From Roseburia inulinivorans DSM 16841 (GTDB lineage: Bacteria; Bacillota; Clostridia; Lachnospirales; Lachnospiraceae): a stretch of DNA of 37,451 nucleotides. Positions 1 to 8,104 of the stretch are shown here, one piece after another. Both the position numbers and the translations under genes were made by a program. The notes beneath the pieces were generated by a model. The model saw only the letters and a list, made by a program, of their open reading frames with translations. It searched no databases and had not been told where the DNA came from. The stretch lies in contig NZ_ACFY01000069.1 in assembly GCF_000174195.1 (NCBI RefSeq), positions 1 through 37,451 of the forward strand. The letters run 5' to 3'. Each line of letters opens with the position of its first letter. Position 1 is the first letter of the stretch.

Positions 1-19
1 GAGGGGTTATACGCCCCTC
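1..19 (-). terminator. Possible terminator hairpin at window edge
   Basis: GAGGGG (1-6) and CCCCTC (14-19) form a 6-bp inverted repeat just downstream of the minus-strand small ORF ending at 32. Any T-tract would lie outside the window, so the call is weak. Confidence 0.3.
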
Positions 20-31
20 CTGCCGTCATCC

Positions 32-145
32 TTATTTTTTCTCATAAATGCCGAATTCATTCTGGATCAAAACATCGCCAACCTCTAATTCCAATGGCAG
101 CTTATACTTCTGAACTTCTATGGAACCATTCTGTGTGGTCAACAT
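32..145 (-). CDS. Small ORF, 37 aa, or 3' fragment of a larger gene
   Basis: A 37-residue reading frame starts at ATG 145, with AAGGAG nine nucleotides upstream (155-160), and ends at TAA 32-34. It continues open upstream of the ATG for about 14 codons until an in-frame stop, so a longer gene is not present here. The short acidic C-terminal part (LEVGDVLIQN) resembles the end of small DUF3006-like beta-strand proteins, which are usually 70-80 residues; it could therefore be a remnant. A hairpin follows at 1-19. Function unknown; the ribosome binding site is the only argument that it is expressed. Confidence 0.3.
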   Translation of the reverse strand: MLTTQNGSIEVQKYKLPLELEVGDVLIQNEFGIYEKK

Positions 146-334
146 CACACTTGTCTCCTTAAATGATTCAACTGTATATTCTTCTACTTCTTTTTTCTTT
201 TAAACATAAATTGACGCCCGTTTTCCTATTCCCAAACTCTAAAAACCAAAGAAGATTATATCAAGCCTCTGTCATTCATGCAAGATATTTTTTCGTTGTT
301 TTTCTTCCAGATAATGGCAGCGTATTTGTAGTTT

Positions 335-760
335 TTATTTTAATTTGCGCAATATTTTTATGATCTTCACCTCAAAGACTACCGCAACTACAAGAATCAG
401 CCCCATAACAATCAGACTATATGCTGCATCGACCCGATATCCTAACGCATCGCAGATGCTGGTAAAAAGAAGAGACAACACAAATACCAGTTTGATCAGT
501 TCCACCATGCGGATCGTATATTTGCGTATCGCTCCGGTACAGACCTCGCGCGACAGTCCGTTAACGCGCTCCGGGTAAATAGCCAGCACAGTAAGCCCCA
601 TATAGACAAGAATCAGGATCAGCACATTCATGACAATACGCACTGCCCCTGCGCCGTAGACAATCCCATAATAAACCTGTAATCCCATATAAAATAATGC
701 TGCTATCGCCGAAATAATCTCGAAAACGAGTGTCTCTGTTGACAAATGATTTTTCTTCAT
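335..760 (-). CDS. Hypothetical four-helix membrane protein, 141 aa
   Basis: The product has four hydrophobic stretches (roughly residues 10-30, 38-60, 88-106 and 112-132) separated by short basic loops, and it ends in a lysine-rich tail (ILRKLK). This is the profile of a small integral membrane protein with positive-inside loops. I recognise no family signature. The start at ATG 760 is preceded by a purine-rich AAAGGAAAT. It is transcribed divergently from asnA, with a 206-bp AT-rich gap that must carry both promoters. No catalytic or binding residues are evident. Confidence 0.6.
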   Translation of the reverse strand: MKKNHLSTETLVFEIISAIAALFYMGLQVYYGIVYGAGAVRIVMNVLILILVYMGLTVLAIYPERVNGLSREVCTGAIRKYTIRMVELIKLVFVLSLLFTSICDALGYRVDAAYSLIVMGLILVVAVVFEVKIIKILRKLK

Positions 761-850
761 TCTATATCATTTCCTTTTCTGGTATTGCTATTTGCAATCT
801 TCCCTGAATCCATAACATAGTTAGAATACAATATTTTTTTCTTTTCTAAA

Positions 851-877
851 AGTAATTTTAGAATAATTTTAGAATTA
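851..877. repeat. Short direct repeat in asnA upstream region
   Basis: AATTTTAGAAT occurs twice back to back upstream of the asnA promoter. It could be a regulator site or chance in AT-rich DNA. Confidence 0.3.
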
Positions 878-891
878 TGTGTTTTCTTTTC

Positions 892-919
892 TTGAAAATC
901 AGTTTCGCTGTGCTATAAT
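892..919 (+). promoter_or_regulatory. asnA promoter, -35 TTGAAA and -10 TATAAT
   Basis: TTGAAA at 892-897 and TATAAT at 914-919 are separated by 16 bp, about 48 bp before the asnA start codon. AAAGGAG at 949-955 is the ribosome binding site. No T-box leader or other long structured leader fits in the remaining space. Confidence 0.7.
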
Positions 920-966
920 TATTTAGGTTATGATTACGAATCAACACTAAAGGAGAACTTATATAT

Positions 967-1977
967 ATGGAAAAATTTATTATTCCAAAAGATTATCATT
1001 CAGAATTAAACCTGCATGATACACAGATTGCAATTAAAACAGTCAAAGATTTCTTTCAGAATCTTCTTTCCCAGAGACTGAATCTCTCCCGTGTATCAGC
1101 ACCTTTATTTGTCGATCCTGATTCCGGATTAAACGATAACTTAAACGGTGTGGAACGCCCTGTTACATTTGATATCAAAGAACAGAACGGAAGGGAAGCT
1201 GAAGTTGTCCAGTCCCTTGCAAAATGGAAAAGATATGCTTTGAAAAAATATGGTTTTTCTTACGGCGAAGGACTTTACACAGATATGAATGCCATCCGCC
1301 GCGATGAAATCACCGACAATATCCACTCTATCTTTGTTGACCAGTGGGATTGGGAAAAAATCATCAAAAAAGATGAGCGTACCATTGCAACTTTGATGGA
1401 TACCGTAAAGGTTGTATACAAATGCCTTCGTAAAACAGAAAAATATATGGCAATCCAGTATGATTATATTGAAGAAATCCTGCCTCATGACATTTTCTTT
1501 GTCACAACCCAGGAATTAGCCGACATGTTCCCGGACAACACTCCAAAGGAACGTGAGTATTACATCGCAAAAGCAAAAGGTGCTGTCTGCATTATGCAGA
1601 TTGGTGATGTTCTGGAAAATGGCGAGCGCCATGACGGACGTGCTCCTGACTATGATGACTGGAGTTTAAACGCAGATATCGTTGTTTATTATCCGGTTCT
1701 TGATATCGCATTAGAGTTATCTTCCATGGGTATCCGCGTTGACAAAAAAGCTCTGCTTTCCCAGTTAAAGAAAGCCGGATGTGAAGAAAGAAAAGATCTT
1801 CCTTTCCAGAAAGCAATCATCAACGAAGAACTTCCATACACCATCGGCGGCGGCATCGGACAGTCCCGTATCTGTATGTTCTTCCTGCGCAAAGCGCACA
1901 TTGGAGAAGTACAGTCCTCTCTGTGGCCAGAAGATATGATCGCACAGTGCGAGGAAAATGGAATCCAGCTTCTGTAA
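967..1977 (+). CDS. asnA: Aspartate--ammonia ligase (asparagine synthetase A)
   Basis: The 336-residue protein makes asparagine from aspartate, ammonia and ATP in the cytoplasm, releasing AMP and pyrophosphate. Its length and sequence agree with AsnA, a class II aminoacyl-tRNA-synthetase-like enzyme. The N-terminal substrate region carries LSRVSAPLFVD (about residues 40-50), the middle has the TDMNAIRRDE segment (about 105-114), and the C-terminal ATP-binding motif reads GGGIGQSRICM (about 295-305). The start at ATG 967 has AAAGGAG 11 nt upstream and a clear promoter. The gene is monocistronic, closed by a strong hairpin terminator. No leader that would indicate tRNA-Asn-dependent control was seen. 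It looks like the conserved chromosomal flank of the accessory region. Confidence 0.97.
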   Translation: MEKFIIPKDYHSELNLHDTQIAIKTVKDFFQNLLSQRLNLSRVSAPLFVDPDSGLNDNLNGVERPVTFDIKEQNGREAEVVQSLAKWKRYALKKYGFSYGEGLYTDMNAIRRDEITDNIHSIFVDQWDWEKIIKKDERTIATLMDTVKVVYKCLRKTEKYMAIQYDYIEEILPHDIFFVTTQELADMFPDNTPKEREYYIAKAKGAVCIMQIGDVLENGERHDGRAPDYDDWSLNADIVVYYPVLDIALELSSMGIRVDKKALLSQLKKAGCEERKDLPFQKAIINEELPYTIGGGIGQSRICMFFLRKAHIGEVQSSLWPEDMIAQCEENGIQLL

Positions 1978-2000
1978 ATCAAAAAAATTGCTATTGATAT

Positions 2001-2047
2001 AAAAATCAGCACCCGCTTCACATTTTGTGAATGAGTGCTGATTTTTA
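2001..2047 (+). terminator. Rho-independent terminator of asnA
   Basis: AAAAATCAGCAC (2001-2012) pairs perfectly with GTGCTGATTTTT (2034-2045), giving a 12-bp stem followed by T-rich sequence. The A-tract on the other side would also let it work on the minus strand. Confidence 0.85.
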
Positions 2048-2138
2048 TTTCTTCTGCAAATTTCGGTTTACATTAATTCCAATCTGCTAACTGCTGATAT
2101 AATTTTTCTTTTATATAATCCATATCCAATGCCTCACT

Positions 2139-2770
2139 CTACGATAAACTGATCATCCACTTACGCCTCTTAAAGATAATTAACGATACAACCAATCTGA
2201 ATATTTCTTCCGTGGTAAGCAGTGTATACACACCCACAATTCCCCACTTAAATACATACGCTGCAAGCAGACACAATCAGCAGTATCTTCCAAGCTCTTT
2301 TGCGCTGCCATCTACACGGTACAGTCCGGTATATATTCCCGCCAGAAGAATGAGCAATGCCGATACGGCTTCCACTCCGGCTAAGCCCTGACAGTAATTT
2401 TGCAGAAACGCAATGACCATACCGGCTTATCTCCATCTTTTCTGATGCATAAGGCAAATCCAACTGCAATAAATACAAGGTTAAACAACTGCGAAATCAG
2501 TGTCGCGATCGCAGCTCCTTTTATTCCCATACATGGGAATCCGAATTTTCCAAATATCAGCAGATAATTAAGACCTGTGTTTACAGCGACTGCCCCAAAG
2601 CTCGCCAAAAATGGTATTGTGGCATGCTCCCTGCAGCGCAGCCATGAGGAAAAAATATTGCTGACCGCCATTGGAATATAGGAAAACGCTACTATTCTGA
2701 AATAGACCGCACCAGTATTTACAATACTCACATCCCTTGTGTATAGCCCAACTATCCCATTGATAACTCC
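2139..2770 (-). pseudogene. MATE-family efflux transporter, C-terminal remnant
   Basis: Minus-strand translation shows C-terminal MATE (multi-antiporter) features: the YLRI-like segment reads VYFRIVAFSYIPMAVSNI, then LRCREHA, NTGLNYLLIFG and a run of hydrophobic helices. The first half of the transporter (six helices) is absent: similarity starts abruptly near 2765, where the sequence joins a terminator-bearing repeat. A frameshift near 2390 moves the reading frame (SAKELGRYC continues in another frame), and an in-frame TGA follows near 2267; the last stop is TAG at 2139-2141. At least three lesions make this a dead gene. It probably marks the left breakpoint between chromosome and accessory DNA. 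Confidence 0.75.
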
Positions 2771-2882
2771 TAGGATATTGTACCACAGATTGTTTTTTTC
2801 GGAAATTACTTTCCTGTAAAAATGGGCAGAAGAAAACCTCCAAATCTTTGGGGGACTTGGAGGCTTGATTCCGGCCATTTTA
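2757..2882 (-). repeat. Terminator-bearing repeat, copy 1
   Basis: About 122 bp match 27451-27571 with roughly 11 differences counted by eye. The element holds two hairpins: CCTCCAA (2837-2843) with TTGGAGG (2857-2863), followed on the minus strand by a T-rich tract as in an intrinsic terminator, and GGAAA/TTTCC near 2800-2813. It begins directly after the stop codon of the minus-strand gene ending at 2887 and runs into the broken MATE gene. Confidence 0.8.
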
Positions 2883-2886
2883 TTAT

Positions 2887-3558
2887 TTATATATCTGTTT
2901 TTACCCTTGCAGCATACATCAATTTATCGTAATCACTCCTGTCGATAATTTTGACTTGAATATCACTATTCACAATATCATAGTATACTAAGCCGCATGA
3001 ATAACCAAAATATAAAAAATCATATTTGTCATTATATTCATTTAAAACCTGATCAAAGCATTCCTTTAGCAACTCTATTTTTATAGGTATTGGCGGCTCA
3101 TCATAGAAAATAAATAAACCTAAGGTTTTAAAACCACGACTTCTATAGAGCGAAAGTTTCTCCATTTTTTTACGAATAGCATTTTGAAAGGTTACTATTT
3201 CACTTTCACTATTTTTAACAGGATACGATAATCCAAACTTTTCTACCCTTCCTCCATTATTTTCGATTATTTGTCTTCTTCTCTCTTTCTTACTATTATC
3301 ATTCTCTAGACGATATTTGACAAATTCACTTTTTATTTGTGCCTCCTCAACAGTAACTGCTTCCGTAACTTCTATACCAACCACCCGTTCTTTATCACAT
3401 AAATCCGGAGAATCATATACATTGAACTTCTTGTAAAAATCTCCATAACAATACTGTAATATTTCCAATGCAAGAAACTCAACATATTTTTTTCTGAAAC
3501 GTGATGTCAAAGGTTTTTCAAATAAAAGTAATCTCTCTATATAATCTCCATCATACAC
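2887..3558 (-). CDS. Unknown protein, possible PD-(D/E)XK nuclease fold, 223 aa
   Basis: No family is recognised with certainty. Around residues 50-70 the sequence SPDLCDKERVVGIEVTEAV has the look of a PD-(D/E)XK core (an acidic PD followed by a beta strand with IEVT), a pattern found in small restriction-endonuclease-like proteins; the usual lysine is not where expected, so this is only a suggestion. The centre is highly charged (KKERRR) and the C-terminal third alternates strands and helices (GLFIFYDEPP). The start at ATG 3558 has AAGGGG somewhat far upstream. It follows the AlbA/RecG-like pseudogene by 37 nt and is closed by the terminator-bearing repeat. Confidence 0.55.
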   Translation of the reverse strand: MYDGDYIERLLLFEKPLTSRFRKKYVEFLALEILQYCYGDFYKKFNVYDSPDLCDKERVVGIEVTEAVTVEEAQIKSEFVKYRLENDNSKKERRRQIIENNGGRVEKFGLSYPVKNSESEIVTFQNAIRKKMEKLSLYRSRGFKTLGLFIFYDEPPIPIKIELLKECFDQVLNEYNDKYDFLYFGYSCGLVYYDIVNSDIQVKIIDRSDYDKLMYAARVKTDI

Positions 3559-3595
3559 TTACAACATCCCCTTCTATTCAAATTTTCATTCCAGA

Positions 3596-4261
3596 TTACT
3601 TAAGCACTTCCCAATGACCACTTCGATTCGAGCCAATCCTTAAAATTTCACCGGCACTAACCATTTCTGCCATGTTCTGCTGAATTTGTCTAAATGATAC
3701 TCCCAATTTACCCACTAACTCCCTTTGTGTTACTTTGGGATTTTCATTAATTGCTTCTTTGATTTGACTCCAAAGATTGACATCACTATTGACATCACTG
3801 ATGTCAATGTTTTCTACACCATAATTCAAATTAGGCATTATAACCGTAAACTGATACCTGTCAGAGCGAAAAGAAGGTTTCTTTTCTTCACTATAATTAA
3901 CCTGAAATTCATATCAGGATATTATCTTTTCAAATCCACTACCTTTTCTCTCCATGTATCCCAAGCGATTAAATACATCAGCTAAGACAGGATTTCTTCT
4001 TGTTGATGGAACAGATAACGGATCTCTTTCCTGAATTAAAGAACCATCCGGCATTCCTCCCGGCGAATAAATCTCCATTCGATCATCGTAGATATCTATA
4101 TGAACTTCACTACCATTTACCAGATAATCTCTATGTGCCAGTGCATTTACCAATGCCTCATGATAGCTTCGCTCAACATATTCTGGCATCTCTATTCTGG
4201 AATTTGGTGTCTTTTTCCACATCTTTTTAGCGTTTCGCTTAATAAATGCTTCTCCATTTTC
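3596..4261 (-). pseudogene. AlbA/RecG-like ATP-binding regulator, truncated with internal stop
   Basis: The C-terminal part of a common putative DNA-binding/ATP-binding protein family is present: an HATPase-like segment with ALVNALAHRDYL, VHIDIYDDRMEIYSPGG and RNPVLADVFNRLGYMERKGSGF, then a C-terminal winged helix (TQRELVGKLGVSFRQIQ). The two halves are in the same frame but separated by a single TGA at 3914-3916, after which YEFQVNYSEEKK continues the domain. The N-terminal AlbA domain is missing: an in-frame stop lies just beyond 4261. Family members are usually 450-500 residues. The remaining halves could in principle be made as separate peptides, but loss of the N-terminus argues for a dead gene. 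Confidence 0.8.
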
Positions 4262-4411
4262 CTACACTACAAGTTTTAGTCCGAATCATTCAGATTTTAA
4301 ACGCGAGGCAAAAAGTGTGCCATATGTCCCAGACTCCAACCGACTTAGTTCTCCGTCATTTTTATACCTGCGATTGTAGCAGGAACATATCACGCTTTAT
4401 ATCCATCACAA

Positions 4412-4960
4412 CTATAATAATTGATTTATTATCCTTTCAACCCCCTCAATATATTCATCCATTCGTTTTCTTTTATAAACGTAAATATAAGATGGATGAT
4501 GAATTGGTACATAATAAGTCCCTTCATATTTTTTATAATGATATTCAAATTCATCCCATTTTTCAAAATTGATTTTTAAATGTTTTCCAACAGATGAATA
4601 AACTTTTTCTCCCAACAAAAAAACTATTTTCGGAGACATTACCTGAATTTCACCAACCAAATGTTCAAAACAACTATCGATTTCTTTTCTATTAGGATAA
4701 CGCAATTTTTGTTCCTCTGTTAAAGGAAGGCATTTTACTAAATTTGTTTTATATGTGATTACCTCTCCACACAATTCCTCTATCTTTTGAATCAACATTC
4801 CTGTATTGGTTTCCGGGGACAACGGGACTTCTTCATCAGATTCCATTTTTTTTGCCGAAAGACCTACCCAAAAAACATGACATTCTTTTTCTGTATCTAA
4901 TAGCGGTTTTTGGTTAAAACACAAACCGCACTTTTGACATCTACGTATTTGCTCAATCAT
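4412..4960 (-). CDS. Uracil-DNA glycosylase superfamily protein (family 4-like), 182 aa
   Basis: The protein resembles iron-sulfur uracil-DNA glycosylases of family 4, which remove uracil from DNA. N-terminal C8/C11/C14 (CQKCGLC) and C77/C97 lie where the Fe-S ligands of that family lie; C77 sits in TNLVKCLP, matching the family's NVVKCRP motif. The second active-site motif is HHPSY (154-158), matching HPS. The first active-site motif, normally GEAPG, is degenerate here (VGLSAKKME, 32-40), so base specificity or even catalysis may have changed. Length is normal. ATG 4960 overlaps the stop of the radical SAM gene by 4 nt, so the two are translationally coupled. The partnership with a nucleotide kinase and a radical SAM enzyme suggests action on a modified base. 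Confidence 0.75.
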   Translation of the reverse strand: MIEQIRRCQKCGLCFNQKPLLDTEKECHVFWVGLSAKKMESDEEVPLSPETNTGMLIQKIEELCGEVITYKTNLVKCLPLTEEQKLRYPNRKEIDSCFEHLVGEIQVMSPKIVFLLGEKVYSSVGKHLKINFEKWDEFEYHYKKYEGTYYVPIHHPSYIYVYKRKRMDEYIEGVERIINQLL

Positions 4961-6291
4961 TGTTCTTCCTCTGTAAGTTTCTGTGTTTTTATAATATATT
5001 CATTTAACATTTCATCTATCTCCGCACTATAATTCCCAAATTCAAAATTGAACTGTGATCTTCCCTCAAATTGACTTATTGATTTATTAAATTCACACCC
5101 ATGAATAATTCCAGTGCTTTTTACTATTTCATTATATAACTGTGTTCCATGATATGGTCTAAATTGGAACACACTGGTTCTAAATGTTCCAGGAGTCTTA
5201 AGCGATATTTCTTTTATTTTAGAAGCCAATTCATATGTTTTTTGAAAATCTTCTTTTGTTTCTTCTGGAAAACCATAAATAAAATACCCCTTCAAGTCAA
5301 TTCCATTCTCCAGAATTTCTTTTGAGACAGTTATAACATCATCTGAACTACCAAGCTTATTTATTTTCTTTCTCATTCTTTCTGAACCAGATTCGATTCC
5401 AATAAACAATTCCCTACACCTTCCATTGTGGAGATCCTTCACTTTTTCAATATTTCCAATTAGAGACAACACATGAACCATTCCTCGCCAACTCAACTGT
5501 GGAAATTTTGAAAAAATATTATTTGCCATATCTATACTTTTACCATTTCTTAAAAACAAGTCATCTAAAATTCGAATGCTTTGTATATCTGGATATGTAG
5601 ATAGTATTTCTTTGATTTCCATTATAACACTTTCTTCTGTGCGAATTCTGGTTGTAACATCTTTATTTAAGCTTCTGGCCCCTCCGCAAAACGCGCAATC
5701 AAACGCACATCCTCTCGATGTAATGATTGCTATTTCTTTCTCACCATAATGATTGTCTACTATCTCGTTTCCCAAATACCTCCTATCCAAAAAGACATTT
5801 GAAATGTCCTCTGGAAAATATTCCGAATCTTTATTAACTCTATATACAAATTTTTGATTCTTTTGTTCCTCTGGAATCTGATTGCATAATCCTAAAACAA
5901 GGGCAGGTATTATAAATTCTCCCTCACCAATAATTATGTTCAATCTATTTTGGGTATCCCATTGAAGTATATCAAAATAAATACTCTTAACGGCTTGTCC
6001 TCCGATAAAACAATCACATGCGATCTCAATACTTTCAATAATAAACTTCACCATTTCATAATTTTGCGTAAAAATGTTTATTCCAATATAATCTGGATGC
6101 ATTTTATTAATAAAATTCGCTATATCTGTTACAGATTTTCTTTCTTTTACGCAATCTACAATAGTAACATCTATTCCCGCTTTTTCCAAATATGTTGCTA
6201 TATATCCTAATCCCAGTGGTGATAAATACTGTTCTTTCTCTTTTGTGGTATCCCAAAATATAGGAGAGTTAAATAGAATAAATTTTTTCAT
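4957..6291 (-). CDS. Radical SAM protein with N-terminal cobalamin-binding-like domain, 444 aa
   Basis: Residues 1-140 form a Rossmann-like B12-binding-type domain (LGLGYIATYLEKAG, then FIGGQA at 95-100 and GEGE at 122-125), followed by a radical SAM core with CX3CX2C at C195, C199 and C202 (RGCAFDCAFC), SAM-binding GIESGSE and YFIYGFPEET later. Such enzymes use a 4Fe-4S cluster and SAM to methylate or rearrange unreactive carbons. The cobalamin motif DXHXXG is not visible, so cofactor use is uncertain. It overlaps the kinase gene upstream and the glycosylase gene downstream by 4 nt each, the tightest coupling in the window, which argues for one pathway. The substrate is unknown; nucleotide or DNA base chemistry is inferred from neighbours only. 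Confidence 0.85.
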   Translation of the reverse strand: MKKFILFNSPIFWDTTKEKEQYLSPLGLGYIATYLEKAGIDVTIVDCVKERKSVTDIANFINKMHPDYIGINIFTQNYEMVKFIIESIEIACDCFIGGQAVKSIYFDILQWDTQNRLNIIIGEGEFIIPALVLGLCNQIPEEQKNQKFVYRVNKDSEYFPEDISNVFLDRRYLGNEIVDNHYGEKEIAIITSRGCAFDCAFCGGARSLNKDVTTRIRTEESVIMEIKEILSTYPDIQSIRILDDLFLRNGKSIDMANNIFSKFPQLSWRGMVHVLSLIGNIEKVKDLHNGRCRELFIGIESGSERMRKKINKLGSSDDVITVSKEILENGIDLKGYFIYGFPEETKEDFQKTYELASKIKEISLKTPGTFRTSVFQFRPYHGTQLYNEIVKSTGIIHGCEFNKSISQFEGRSQFNFEFGNYSAEIDEMLNEYIIKTQKLTEEEQ

Positions 6292-6908
6292 ACCTTCCTC
6301 CAGTTATTAACTACATAAGAAACCACTTTTTCTACATTTTCTTCCAAATTGTCATTGTTATAAATATTCATAACATCGATATTATATTTCCTTAATTCTA
6401 TAATCCCTCTCTCCATAAAATCAAGTTCACTTTTTGACTGATTTCCTTTTTCAAATCTAGTCAATGTATCTCGTTCTGATAATCTTTTTTGCAAAACCCT
6501 TTCATCTGCAAACACTGCCAATTGCAAATCCGGCTTTATTATTTCAGAATTTGCAGTCAACACAAAAGTAGCACTAACACCATCCATTTCTTGCAATATT
6601 AGTGATGAAAGTATATACCTATCAGAAATAACCAGTTGTCCCTCTTCTAATGCAGGTATAATTTCATTGGTCATATGCTCATATCTATCTGCCGCAACTA
6701 AACACGCCAAACTTATCCCTGAATGTTTTTCTGCAAACTCTCTTAAGTAATTTCCCAGTTTAGTATCCGTGGGCTCCCTTGTTATATATACAGCATATCC
6801 CAATACTTCCAATTTATTTTTTATAGCCTCTATTAGTGTTGACTTTCCAACACCATTAGGGCCATCTACAGCTATAAAATAACCGTCTAGTTTTTCCTTC
6901 TCTAACAT
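6288..6908 (-). CDS. Thymidylate kinase-like P-loop kinase, 206 aa
   Basis: The P-loop GPNGVGKST lies at residues 16-24, the phosphate/base-binding TREPTDTKLG matches TREPGGT of dTMP kinases, and the DRY motif reads ISDRYILSS. A LID-like basic segment (RDTLTRFEKG) follows. These are the signatures of thymidylate kinase, which turns dTMP into dTDP. The housekeeping tmk normally sits beside DNA-replication genes, so this extra copy in a defence-like operon probably serves a special pyrimidine nucleotide. ATG 6908 has only a weak ribosome binding site (GGTGGT). A 103-nt gap separates it from the upstream gene, and it overlaps the radical SAM gene by 4 nt. Confidence 0.85.
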   Translation of the reverse strand: MLEKEKLDGYFIAVDGPNGVGKSTLIEAIKNKLEVLGYAVYITREPTDTKLGNYLREFAEKHSGISLACLVAADRYEHMTNEIIPALEEGQLVISDRYILSSLILQEMDGVSATFVLTANSEIIKPDLQLAVFADERVLQKRLSERDTLTRFEKGNQSKSELDFMERGIIELRKYNIDVMNIYNNDNLEENVEKVVSYVVNNWRKV

Positions 6909-7011
6909 ATAACCACCATCTCTATTGAAAAGAAAATATGTGTATCACAGTATCAATATATTTATCATCACTTTTGTTTATAATGGGATTTTCCAAAAGA
7001 TTTTACCCCTG

Positions 7012-8088
7012 CTACAAGGCTTCCTGTCTCTGCCTTTCTAAAATTTCTGTATATTGTTCATACGCAGCTGTTTGGAACATTTTAAGTATTTCCTCCTGCA
7101 CATCTAACATTGCCGGATGAAGACGAAGTCCATCAGCATCTGAATCATATTCATACGTTTTACATATATCTATTTTTAAATCATCATATTTAAAATTAAT
7201 TTCTACAACCACCTCACGCAAATCAGCTAGACTCTCAAATTTATATCCCATAGTTGTAATATAAAAATCATTTTGCAAACACTCTTGCACAAATGAATTA
7301 TTCCGAATACTAGTTCCACTCAAGATAGCACTTGTAATTCCCTGTAGATTTGATAATGCAGAATCTTCCTCTTCATCTAATTCCTTAGTCTCATCGTCCT
7401 CGGATCCTTCATACCTCTTTAATTCCACCTTTGTTACTGTTTCAAATCTCCAATCTAAAAAATTTCTTTTTATAAATTCATCAAAAAATGCAACTCGATT
7501 CTCATTTGTCAAAACCTGCAAAGATATATGTCTGGTATGTACTGCCGCATCCTTTCTTGTTGCTTCCTCTAAAAATTTGTTAATTTCTTTCATTTCTGAT
7601 GTAGATGCTTGTCGAACATCAATTATAGCCTTTTCTTTTGAAACTTTTGTAACAATAATATCAGTATTTTTATATTGAGTGGATATAAACTCATTTCTTC
7701 CTGGACGAATTATTGAATATCTCAATTTTACTATCAATTTATCATCATTTACCCGACTTACAGCAGAAAGTCCGTAGCGTGTCATTCCAAAAGAGGCATT
7801 CCCAAAAAAGTCTTCCAAGTCATCCATAATATTATCAGAATCCTTGATTTCCATTTCCATCACTGAAGATTTTATATAATTTGCACCATCATCTAAAGAT
7901 TGACTCAATTTTTCTATATCACAGTTCCCCCACAATATAGGATATACTTGCTCTGCAATTTGTTCTGAATTAGTAGATGCAAGTATAATGCCTTGATCTT
8001 TAAGTATTTTTCTTATACGAAACGGTTTCAGTTTTCCATCCTCAATCGCCCTTTTAAGCTCTTTGTTGTCAATATATTTTGATATCAT
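7012..8088 (-). CDS. Unknown protein, about 358 aa, third gene of nuclease module
   Basis: No family is recognised. The N-terminus looks helical and charged; the middle contains acidic stretches (SEDDETKELDEEEDSALSN) and short beta strands (KLIVKLRYSIIRPGRNEF); the end is a helix rich in Q, E and R (EQYTEILERQRQEAL). ATG 8088 is preceded by GGGGTGG; a GTG at 8097 in the same frame is an alternative start. The gene begins 7-16 nt after the PD-(D/E)XK-like gene and is followed by 103 nt before the kinase gene. Spacing suggests one transcript with the two genes upstream. It could be the partner or regulator of the nuclease; nothing in the sequence proves it. Confidence 0.65.
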   Translation of the reverse strand: MISKYIDNKELKRAIEDGKLKPFRIRKILKDQGIILASTNSEQIAEQVYPILWGNCDIEKLSQSLDDGANYIKSSVMEMEIKDSDNIMDDLEDFFGNASFGMTRYGLSAVSRVNDDKLIVKLRYSIIRPGRNEFISTQYKNTDIIVTKVSKEKAIIDVRQASTSEMKEINKFLEEATRKDAAVHTRHISLQVLTNENRVAFFDEFIKRNFLDWRFETVTKVELKRYEGSEDDETKELDEEEDSALSNLQGITSAILSGTSIRNNSFVQECLQNDFYITTMGYKFESLADLREVVVEINFKYDDLKIDICKTYEYDSDADGLRLHPAMLDVQEEILKMFQTAAYEQYTEILERQRQEAL

Positions 8089-8104
8089 CTTCTCCACCCC
8101 GCAA

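Noticed and set aside
760..966. T-box leader upstream of asnA
   Set aside because: Only about 50 bp lie between the promoter and the start codon, and no T-box signature or terminator was found.
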